A stretch of DNA of 12,628 bases. It comes from a candidate division TA06 bacterium SM23_40 (GTDB taxonomy: Bacteria; LJUI01; SM1-40). The stretch covers positions 1 through 12,628 of the forward strand of contig LJUI01000072.1 in NCBI GenBank assembly GCA_001303705.1, in the 5' to 3' direction. Position 1 is the stretch's first letter, and every line of letters begins with the position of its first letter. The translations under genes and the position numbers were made by a program. Below the pieces are notes generated by a model. The model did no database searches. It was not told the origin of the DNA and saw only the letters and a program-made list of their open reading frames with translations. Shown in pieces: positions 6,096-12,628 of the stretch.

Positions 6096-8774
6096 TCAAG
6101 GCGAAATCGACGTACCCTCCACTGCCCCTCTTACCGCCCGAAACAGCTCGAGCAATCCATAGGGTTTCTGCAGGAATCGAAATCCTCGTGCGCGCACCAC
6201 AGACCGCTGCACCTTCCGCTCCGCGTACCCGCTGCTCAGCAGGACCCGGAGTTCCGGGTTGCGGCCGAGAAGCTGGTCCACAAGTTGAAGACCGGTTATG
6301 TCGGGCAATATGATATCGGTAAAGATCAGATGGAAATCTCTCCCCTCCTCCTCAAAAATGTCCAGAGTCTCCTTGGCATTTCGGGCCGTGAACACGACAT
6401 ATCCGTTTCTGCGAAGCGCCTTGGCCGCCAGATCACACAGCCGCTCTTCATCCTCCACGAGCAGAATCCGTTCTCCTCTGCCCTCGAGGCTCTCACGGGA
6501 TTCAGCCTCTCGAGCCTCCTCGACGGGCTTCAAGGAAAATGCGGGCAGATAGACCCTGAATGTCGTACCCTGTCCCGGCTCGCTGTGAACGTTCATCCAC
6601 CCTCCATGTTGCTCGACAACGCCATAGGCGACGGAGAGCCCGAGTCCGATCCCGCGCTCCTTGGTACTGTAGAACGGTTCGAAGATGCGTTGTAGAACAT
6701 CCTCATCCATGCCGACACCTTCGTCCTCAACCGACATGCAGACGAATCGACCTGGCCGCGCTCCGGGAATACCAGCGCAGTCCGCCTCTCCAAGCACTAC
6801 GTTCTCCGTCTTGATTGTGAATGTGCCTCCTCCGGGCATGGCATCTCTCGCGTTGACGGCCAGGTTCATAATCACCTGCTCTATCTTTCCTGCATCGGCC
6901 CGCACCGTCCAGACCGCCGGGTCGAGGTCGGTCCTGATCGCGATATCCTCACCGAGGGAGCGCTCGAGCATCTTGAGAAACTCCTCGACAGTCCTGTTTA
7001 TGCGGAGCGGTGTGGCCTCCATCGGCTGCTTACGGCTGAAGAGGAGTAACTGACGGGTTAGTTTCGCGGCGTGCTCAGCGGTAGCGCGTATCTGCTCGAG
7101 CTCTCCATTGAGCGGATTGGCCGACCCTATCTTCATCATCGCCAGATCACAGTATCCCTGGATGACGGACAGCAGGTTGTTGAAGTCATGGGCAACTCCT
7201 CCCGCCAGTGTGCCGATAGCCTCCATCTTCTGCGCCTGGAGAAGTTGATCCTGGGTCAATCTCAGCTCGTTGAGGCCTCTCTTCAACTCCTGCACCAGCT
7301 TCGCCTTGCGCCAGGCACCGGCCAACTGATGGGCGAAGGCGGTGACCGTCGGGATGTCGTCCTCGGAGAGGTGTTCCGACTGCACCGCGAGAGTACCGAT
7401 CACCTTATTATCCACTATGAGAGGAGCATCGATCGACTTCGGGATGTTCAGCATCCCGACCATCTCTCTGGCCGATTCCCTCTTCGGTCCAGGGAATATC
7501 TGAGTCGTGATGTCTTCGACGTTGTCGCAGAAAACAGTCTCTTTCTCGCGGACTATCCTTCTATAGAACTCCACGGTATCGATTGGCACGGATAACTCTC
7601 GGGCAGTGATGCCCATCAACTCCTCAACCGCCTCCACGAGTCCACTGTCGTGGCTCTGGTACTCTATGGACAGCCTGCTCTGACTCTCATCTGTCACCCA
7701 GACGATGCAGGTGAAGCCCACCTTCTTGAACTCCTCGCCAACGATGGAGAATATCTGCTCGGGGGTGCCGGCCCTCTCCATACCGAGAGCTGCCGCATTC
7801 AACGTCTGGAGAAGCTGCTCGGTCCTCTTTCGTTCAGCGATCTCCTGCTGAAGTTGGATATTGGCCGCGGTGAGCTCAGCAGTGCGTTCCTCAACCCGCC
7901 GTTCCAGCCCCTGATGCGCTCTTTCCAGGGTCTCCTCCATCAGCTTGCGCTCGGTGATGTCTCGGTCGATCCCGCGATAACCGAGAAGTTCGCCCCGTTG
8001 ATCGAGGATCGGCTCGCCGCTTGTCTCGAGCCAGACCAATCGCCCGGTCTCGTGTACGTTCTGGTTCTCCAGTCTCTCGAATGGTCGCCTTTCCTTCGCG
8101 ATCGCCTCGAACTCGGCGCGGATCCGTTCCGCCTCCTCGGGCGGCATCAGATCGAATGGCGTCTTGCCGATTATCTCCTCGGGCTCATATCCAAGCAGGT
8201 CTCTCACTTTCGGGCTGGCATAGGTATACACCGCGTTGACGTCCACCTCCCAGATCCAGTCGCTCGTACTCTCGGTGAGAGCCCGGAAGCGCTCTTTGCT
8301 CTTCCGCAGAGCATCCTCCGCCAGCCGATACTCGGTGATGTCCCGCAACAGAGTGACGACCCCGGTCACTCTCTTTTCTTCGATGATCGGTATCTTCCGC
8401 ACCTCACAATGCAGCTCACTATTCTCGAATTCCAGGCTCTCCTCAGTCGTCAGAGTCTTTCCGGTCTCGAACACACGATGATAATCATCACGGACTCTAT
8501 CAGACAAGAAGGGGAATATCTCGAATAGTCCTCGCCCTATCACGTCGGTCTCTATACCGAATTTCTCGTTCCACTGTCGGAGGACCGCGTTGATTAGCAC
8601 CAATCGAAAATCAGTATCTACGATGAATGCCCCGACGTCCATCGAATCGAAGATCGTTCGGTACGGTAGCGGTAGTTCCTGCAACATCTCGTCCACCCGA
8701 TTGCGTTCGTTGGTCTGCGGCAACGACTGCTCGCTGCCCCCCTTCAACTCAGAGGTATCTCCGTTCTGCATCAT
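6096..8774 (-). CDS. Hybrid sensor histidine kinase (PAS-PAS-GAF-HisKA-HATPase-REC)
   Basis: An 892-residue phosphorelay protein with no membrane span, so probably a cytoplasmic sensor. PAS 1 spans about residues 35-150 and PAS 2 about 160-277 (ALTESTSDWIWEVD, then YASPKVRDLLGYEPEE, then YRGIDRDITERK). A coiled coil (about 278-325) leads to a GAF-like domain (about 330-490). The kinase core has the phospho-acceptor H529 in GGVAHDFNNLLS, the N box MNLAVNARDAM (636-646), the G1 box DEGVGM (684-689) and the G2 box GIGLGL (708-713). The receiver (about 768-885) has acidic residues in LLVEDEE, acceptor D820 in FTDIILPD and K870 in LQKPY. All key residues are present. Of possible starts, ATG 8774 (next to ATG 8771) is best because GGGAGG lies 5 bases upstream; TTG 8789 is less likely. 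A sigma-54-like element at 8864-8880 may drive it. The receiver has no output domain, so phosphate may pass to a phosphotransfer protein or act in feedback. Confidence 0.95.
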   Translation of the reverse strand: MMQNGDTSELKGGSEQSLPQTNERNRVDEMLQELPLPYRTIFDSMDVGAFIVDTDFRLVLINAVLRQWNEKFGIETDVIGRGLFEIFPFLSDRVRDDYHRVFETGKTLTTEESLEFENSELHCEVRKIPIIEEKRVTGVVTLLRDITEYRLAEDALRKSKERFRALTESTSDWIWEVDVNAVYTYASPKVRDLLGYEPEEIIGKTPFDLMPPEEAERIRAEFEAIAKERRPFERLENQNVHETGRLVWLETSGEPILDQRGELLGYRGIDRDITERKLMEETLERAHQGLERRVEERTAELTAANIQLQQEIAERKRTEQLLQTLNAAALGMERAGTPEQIFSIVGEEFKKVGFTCIVWVTDESQSRLSIEYQSHDSGLVEAVEELMGITARELSVPIDTVEFYRRIVREKETVFCDNVEDITTQIFPGPKRESAREMVGMLNIPKSIDAPLIVDNKVIGTLAVQSEHLSEDDIPTVTAFAHQLAGAWRKAKLVQELKRGLNELRLTQDQLLQAQKMEAIGTLAGGVAHDFNNLLSVIQGYCDLAMMKIGSANPLNGELEQIRATAEHAAKLTRQLLLFSRKQPMEATPLRINRTVEEFLKMLERSLGEDIAIRTDLDPAVWTVRADAGKIEQVIMNLAVNARDAMPGGGTFTIKTENVVLGEADCAGIPGARPGRFVCMSVEDEGVGMDEDVLQRIFEPFYSTKERGIGLGLSVAYGVVEQHGGWMNVHSEPGQGTTFRVYLPAFSLKPVEEAREAESRESLEGRGERILLVEDEERLCDLAAKALRRNGYVVFTARNAKETLDIFEEEGRDFHLIFTDIILPDITGLQLVDQLLGRNPELRVLLSSGYAERKVQRSVVRARGFRFLQKPYGLLELFRAVRGAVEGTSISP

Positions 8775-8863
8775 AACCACCTCCCACAACGCCAGGCAAC
8801 TCCGTCAGCCGGGCTCGGCAGAGAACGGAGTGCCCCGGCAGACCCGCCTTGACCCGAGACCGT

Positions 8864-8880
8864 AGCCACGAGTCTGCCAA
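8864..8880 (-). promoter_or_regulatory. Sigma-54-like element before the hybrid kinase gene
   Basis: The minus strand reads TTGGCAGACTCGTGGCT. The GG and GC are 10 bases apart as required, and about 9 of 12 consensus positions match; CG of the -24 block and one T of the -12 block differ. The predicted start near 8853 gives a leader of about 79 bases. It is clearly weaker than the element at 3625-3640 and may be chance. Confidence 0.35.
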
Positions 8881-8983
8881 GCTCACAAGAAGCTACACGC
8901 TACAGGGGAGAGCCCCTCAACGCGAGCCCGCGGGATCCGGGAATCATCCGGACAGTCCAGCGTGCGCACCATACCTGTGACTC

Positions 8984-9002
8984 AGTGCGATAGGGGCGCA
9001 CT
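8984..9002. repeat. Inverted repeat AGTGCG-N7-CGCACT
   Basis: Perfect 6-base arms (8984-8989 and 8997-9002), extended by GTG (8977-8979) and CAC (9003-9005) if a bulge is allowed. The centre is about 140 bases upstream of the predicted sigma-54-like start of the hybrid kinase. It could be a protein-binding site or only a chance palindrome. Confidence 0.35.
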
Positions 9003-9262
9003 CACGGTGAAGGCACGAGACACGCCCCCTATCCACCAGCTGGAGCACACACCGGCGTGCTTACCATGGGCGCAGCCAGCAAGAGTACGTATCATCATGC
9101 TCGATCGGGCAGGAAACGTGGGAAATGCAGATCGTGGGATTGCGGAGCTTGAAACTTGTTCGATATAGAGTGCCGGTCGCGATCGAGAGCACCTTCCCTG
9201 CGTCCACTGATTCTGCCAGAGACTCTCTCTTCTGTCAATCGGAATCGCCCGCAGGCGCGGAT

Positions 9263-12055
9263 TCAGTGCTCACAGAGGACGCCGGTTTCCGAAGCCAGTG
9301 GCGATTCTTTGCACATGGGAAGGGTGACCGTGAAGGTGCTCCCCTTCCCTTCTTCACTCTGTACGGTAATCTTTCCTCCGTTTGCCTCCGCCAGGTTCTT
9401 CGTGACCATCAAACCGAGCCCGATACCCCGTTCTTTGGTGGTGAAGAGAGGCTCGAACAGTCTCTTCATGTTCTCGTCGGATATCCCGCAGCCCGTGTCA
9501 GCGACAGAGAGGTGCACCATTGCACCTTCGGCTCTGGCGCCTATGGTAAGGGTGCCGCCTTCCGACATGGCTTGATAGGCGTTCGTCACCAGATTGTTGA
9601 GCACCTGCCCTATCTGCCGGGAATCGACGAACAGTGGTGGCAGGTCGGGGGGTATCGAGGAAGTCAGGGTTACATTCTCGGGCGGAGGTTGCCGTTCCAG
9701 AGCCTGAGCCACCAGCGCTGAGACTGAAACTTCTTCCCTCTTGGGGGGCTTCGCGCGCGAGAAGTCCAGGAGATCTGAGACTATGTCCGTAGAATTTCGT
9801 ACCTCCGAGCTGATCAGATCCAGGTACTTCTTGCACTTCTCATCAGCATCGGTGAGCTTCATCTGGAGATAGTAGGCCGCGTTCGAGATCACGCCCAGCG
9901 GATTGCGGAGCTCGTGGCCTACCGTTCCGGCCAGCTGCCCCAACACGCTGAGCTTCTCCTTACGGACGAGCTGCTCCTGAGTATCTTGCAGCTCCCTGGT
10001 CCGCTCCTCAACCATCTCCTCCAGCCGCTCCGAGTAGGCCTTCAGTCTCTCCTCCGCTCGCTTCTGGGCGGTGATGTCGACAGCCACACCGATGAGGCCG
10101 ACAACGTTGCCACTCCTGTCTCTCATCGGTATCTTATCAGCACGTGCCCATCTCGTTCCTTGAGCTGTCTTGAGCGGCTCAACGATGTTCCTTTTGGCAC
10201 GGCCGGACTCCATGACCTCCCTGTCGTCACTCTGATAGCGTTGTGCATACACAGGCTCGACCTCAGCGTCCGTCTTCCCCTCCCACTCCTCTACCGGAAT
10301 TCCGGTGGCCTCTGCAAGGGCCTTGTTGACGCGAAGATATCGTCCAAGTCTGTCCTTGGTGAAGATATATGCCGGCACGGAATCGAAGATCGTCTGTAGC
10401 TCCCTGCTCCGTTCGTGGAGCGTTTCCTCCGCTTCCTTCAGCTCGGTGATGTCCCTGTCGATGCCCCTGTACCCGAGGAGTTCGCCGCTCGCACCGAGGA
10501 TCGGCACGCCACTCGTCTGAAGCAACACCAACGCCCCGTCCTTGTGGAGGCACCATCTCTCCAGTTTCTCGACCGGGAGCCGGGCTTGGGCGATCCTCGC
10601 GAACTCCCCGCCAACACGCTCGCCCACCTTGGGCAACATGAAGTCAAAAGGCGTTCTACCGATGACCTCATCTGCCTTGTATCCGAGCAAGTCTCTCACT
10701 TTCGGGCTCGCATATGTATAGATCCAATCGGAATCGACCTCCCACACCCAGTCGCTCGTACTCTCAGTTAGCGCCCGAAAGCGTTCTTCGCTCTCTCTCA
10801 GTGCCTTTTCCGCCCGCTTGCAGCCGACAGAGCTCCCCAGCAGCTCTGCGATAGCATCGATCAGATGCCGCTCTTCCCTTAAGAACGGCCCATCATCTGC
10901 TTCGGGGGCCTCCTCGAGGTAGCCGACCTCAACCACTCCCACCTGGTTTCCTTCGATGTAGATATCGGCCGACAGCCTCCATCGTGTCTCCAGCCACTCG
11001 GCCGTTGCATACTCTTTCCCCCCGAGCGCTATTCTGGCACATGTGATGTCAGGGTACTGCCAGGAGGGCGTGATCAGGTCGATAGTACCCCGGAGCAGTT
11101 CATCGAGTGATGTCTCGGGATCAGCCATGAGCCGGGAGATGGCGAACAGGCAGTTGAGTTCCTTGACACGTTCCCGAAGCTCGTAGGTCCGCTTTGCGAG
11201 TGCTTCCTCGGCCCACCTCCGCTCAGTGACATCCCGGTCGATTCCTCGAAACCCGACGAGCTCTCCTGTATCATCGAGGATCGGCACGCCGCTCGTCTCG
11301 AGCAGAACCAGACGCCCATCCTTCCGTATGTTCGAGTTCTCCATCCTCTCGAAGGCTCGTCTCCGCTGGACGAGCACGGAAAACTCCGCCCTCACACGCT
11401 CAGCCTCCTCAGGCGGCAGAAAATCGAACAGGGTCCTGCCCACGATCTCCTCAGGTTCGTATCCCAGGAGTTCCCTGACTTTGGGACTGGCATACGTATA
11501 CACACCATCGGCGTCGACTTCCCAGATCCAATCGCTCGTGCTCTCCGTGAGCGCACGGAAGCCCTCCTCACTTTCCCGAAGCGCGCGTTCCATCCGTATC
11601 TTGTGGGTGACATCTGTGTCTATCCCTCGATATCCGAGGAGCGTCCCCTTCGCGTCGACAATCGGGACCCCGCTCGTCGATATCCAGACTGTCGTGCCGT
11701 TCTTATGAAGAGCACGGCTCACATAGTCACAGAAAGGCTGACGAAAGGCGAATACTTCGAGGATTGCCTTCGCGCGCTCGTCCCGATCTTCGGGATGGAG
11801 GAGATCGTAGAAATGCCTGTTCAGCAGTTCATCAGGCCTGTACCCCAGAATCTGCTCAACATATGCACTCGAGTAGGTGTACTTCCCCGCTGCGTCAACC
11901 TCCCAGAACCAGCCGGAAGCGTTGTCTGCGATATCGCGCAATCTCTCTTCGAGCTGCCTCCGCTCGGCCTCGGACCTCTCCAGCTCCGCGACCCGTCGGC
12001 GCAGCTGCTTCAGCACATTGCGGCGCGCTTCATCTGTCGTCTGGTCACCTCTCAC
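9263..12055 (-). CDS. Multi-PAS sensor histidine kinase (PAS-PAS-GAF-like-PAS-PAS-HisKA-HATPase)
   Basis: A 930-residue kinase without membrane span or receiver domain. The start GTG 12055 is chosen for its GAGGAG (12062-12067) 6 bases upstream; the frame is open to GTG 12166 but that extension has no ribosome site and looks non-coding. A coiled coil (about 10-45) precedes PAS 1 (42-155), PAS 2 (166-281), a GAF-like segment (about 296-415, with YPDITCARI and NQVGVVEVGY), PAS 3 (426-543) and PAS 4 (553-668). A second coiled coil leads to HisKA with acceptor H714 in VGHELRNPLG, N box NNLVTNAYQAM (820-830), G1 DTGCGI (853-858) and G2 GIGLGL (877-882). All catalytic motifs are present. PAS 2 and PAS 3 are close copies of each other and of PAS 2 in the next kinase. 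It must signal to a partner receiver encoded elsewhere or in the hybrid kinase. No ligand can be named. Confidence 0.94.
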   Translation of the reverse strand: MRGDQTTDEARRNVLKQLRRRVAELERSEAERRQLEERLRDIADNASGWFWEVDAAGKYTYSSAYVEQILGYRPDELLNRHFYDLLHPEDRDERAKAILEVFAFRQPFCDYVSRALHKNGTTVWISTSGVPIVDAKGTLLGYRGIDTDVTHKIRMERALRESEEGFRALTESTSDWIWEVDADGVYTYASPKVRELLGYEPEEIVGRTLFDFLPPEEAERVRAEFSVLVQRRRAFERMENSNIRKDGRLVLLETSGVPILDDTGELVGFRGIDRDVTERRWAEEALAKRTYELRERVKELNCLFAISRLMADPETSLDELLRGTIDLITPSWQYPDITCARIALGGKEYATAEWLETRWRLSADIYIEGNQVGVVEVGYLEEAPEADDGPFLREERHLIDAIAELLGSSVGCKRAEKALRESEERFRALTESTSDWVWEVDSDWIYTYASPKVRDLLGYKADEVIGRTPFDFMLPKVGERVGGEFARIAQARLPVEKLERWCLHKDGALVLLQTSGVPILGASGELLGYRGIDRDITELKEAEETLHERSRELQTIFDSVPAYIFTKDRLGRYLRVNKALAEATGIPVEEWEGKTDAEVEPVYAQRYQSDDREVMESGRAKRNIVEPLKTAQGTRWARADKIPMRDRSGNVVGLIGVAVDITAQKRAEERLKAYSERLEEMVEERTRELQDTQEQLVRKEKLSVLGQLAGTVGHELRNPLGVISNAAYYLQMKLTDADEKCKKYLDLISSEVRNSTDIVSDLLDFSRAKPPKREEVSVSALVAQALERQPPPENVTLTSSIPPDLPPLFVDSRQIGQVLNNLVTNAYQAMSEGGTLTIGARAEGAMVHLSVADTGCGISDENMKRLFEPLFTTKERGIGLGLMVTKNLAEANGGKITVQSEEGKGSTFTVTLPMCKESPLASETGVLCEH

Positions 12056-12413
12056 CGTGTGCTCCTCTGCAGAAAAAGTATGTGCGTGCCTACGGTCATC
12101 CCGCACACCAATACGCCGAGATGAGAAGAAAGACTCCGTCCATGATCCCGGCGTGCGCAGCCCCACTGGACGTGCTTCGCCCTCAGACAGTCCGCGGCCT
12201 ATCAGGGCTATGCTCCTGAAGCCACGTCTGGTCTCGCGGATATGTCGGCCGGGCTTCTCTCGGGCTGTCCGAGGGTCTCCTACACCTCCGACAGAATTTG
12301 ACTAATCTTGACGCTATTTTCAAGGGGGGTAGGTCCGCGGCAGTGGGCCGTTCGCAGTGTGAGGAGACTAGAGGGGGCCGATCATCAGCAGGGTAGTGAC
12401 GGCAGCACCTCTC
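12056..12413. other. 358-base gap between glycosyltransferase and kinase genes
   Basis: No gene is supported on either strand. It contains the kinase ribosome site (12062-12067), a hairpin (12265-12294) and an AT-rich patch (12296-12324) carrying two TTGAC units 10 bases apart (12298-12302 and 12308-12312). On the minus strand that patch offers TTGAAA (12318-12323) but only a poor -10 (CAAATT, 12295-12300), so I do not call a promoter. Confidence 0.55.
12265..12294. repeat. 10-base imperfect inverted repeat, possible terminator stem
   Basis: CTGTCCGAGG (12265-12274) and CCTCCGACAG (12285-12294) pair at 9 of 10 positions around a 10-base loop. It lies about 120 bases after the glycosyltransferase stop. 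There is no T-run after it on the minus strand, so it is recorded as a structure only. Confidence 0.5.
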
Positions 12414-12626
12414 TTATCGGGGGGTATCCAGTCCGGTCGGGGTGGCGCATCGCGTGTCGCGGCGGTCGCCATTCGGACCTGCGAGGTTGAGGCAGTAGCG
12501 CTCCACGTCGCGGACCATGCGGCCGCGAGAGTGGCGCTCGATTGCGGCGGCCCGGGCCTCTCTGCCCAGGCGTGCCCGTGACTCCGGCTCGGAGAGAAGA
12601 GAAAGAATGGCCGCGGCGAGCTCTTT
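12414..12626 (-). CDS. C-terminal end of a family-4-type glycosyltransferase (5' end beyond the window)
   Basis: The minus strand is open from the right edge to a TAA at 12414-12416, giving 70 residues. The first 50 (ELAAAILSLLSEPESRARLG, then REARAAAIERHSRGRMVRDV, then ERYC) are the usual last two helices of GT-B glycosyltransferases of the group 1 or family 4 type: the 'LA..I..LL.dp..r..lg..ar......fs...m...e..Y' pattern. The last 20 residues are a variable Arg/Thr-rich tail. These enzymes move a sugar from a nucleotide donor to a growing glycan at the inner membrane face. It is transcribed toward the kinase genes and supports reading the region as a polysaccharide locus. The donor-binding E-x7-E site lies outside the window. 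Confidence 0.82.
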   Translation of the reverse strand, partial: KELAAAILSLLSEPESRARLGREARAAAIERHSRGRMVRDVERYCLNLAGPNGDRRDTRCATPTGLDTPR

Positions 12627-12628
12627 CG

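Larger units (their letters stand above)
8775..9262. other. 488-base gap between the two kinase genes
   Basis: No convincing gene on either strand. It holds the ribosome site of the hybrid kinase (8780-8785), a sigma-54-like element (8864-8880) and an inverted repeat (8984-9002). A weak GAATC/GATTC hairpin (9241-9264) overlaps the stop of the upstream kinase. No sigma-70 promoter stood out. The length argues that the two kinases are separately transcribed. Confidence 0.6.

Noticed and set aside
5920-6099. Longer N-terminus for the hydrolase, starting at 6099
   Set aside because: The extra 60 residues cover the hairpin at 6028-6059 and the ribosome site before ATG 5919, and would bury the signal peptide inside the protein.
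7650-8528. 292-residue open frame on the + strand
   Set aside because: It lies opposite the PAS and coiled-coil coding region of the hybrid kinase, has no recognisable domain or ribosome site, and reads as an antisense shadow in GC-rich DNA.
12056-12166. Longer N-terminus for the 930-residue kinase, starting at GTG 12166
   Set aside because: No ribosome site lies before 12166, while GAGGAG sits properly before GTG 12055. The extension is low-complexity Arg/Ser-rich sequence.
1-12628. CRISPR arrays, insertion sequences, rRNA genes
   Set aside because: No regularly spaced repeats, no transposase-like frame and no rRNA-like sequence were seen on reading both strands. The only mobile-element signal is the integrase at the left edge.

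Overview
The window looks like a chromosomal piece of a GC-rich, uncultured-type bacterium. The secreted protein at 3952-5919 ends in a FlgD-Ig-like tail of the sort common in FCB-related and candidate phyla (Eisenbacteria, Krumholzibacteriota, Latescibacterota and similar). This placement rests on that tail and on general style, so it is tentative.

Layout: the left edge (2-1218, + strand) holds the C-terminal three quarters of a tyrosine recombinase, a complete tRNA-Leu(CAA) only 27 bases after it, and a 58-residue DUF5989-type membrane protein. A strong hairpin at 1316-1349 separates these from the rest. Everything from 1457 to the right edge is on the minus strand. In transcription order it reads: the C-terminus of a family-4-type glycosyltransferase (cut by the right edge), a 930-residue multi-PAS histidine kinase, an 892-residue hybrid histidine kinase with a C-terminal receiver, a secreted putative TIM-barrel glycoside hydrolase, a polyprenyl-phosphate sugar-1-phosphate transferase overlapping by 4 bases with a catalytically degenerate GGDEF protein, and a small four-helix membrane protein with its own sigma-70 promoter.

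The right-hand 11 kb reads as part of an extracellular polysaccharide locus with built-in regulation. The sugar transferase would load the first sugar on the lipid carrier, the glycosyltransferase would extend it, and the secreted hydrolase would act on the product outside the cytoplasmic membrane. The two kinases have no visible membrane segment, so they probably sense cytoplasmic signals. No separate response regulator with a DNA-binding domain lies in the window.

The strongest non-obvious signal is a near-consensus sigma-54 (-24/-12) promoter at 3625-3640, about 100 bases before the sugar transferase start. A perfect 8-base inverted repeat lies about 230 bases upstream of its predicted start point, a position suited to an activator site. 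A weaker sigma-54-like element precedes the hybrid kinase. My working hypothesis is a two-component, sigma-54-controlled switch for polysaccharide synthesis whose operon also makes an inactive GGDEF protein as a possible c-di-GMP or protein-interaction module.
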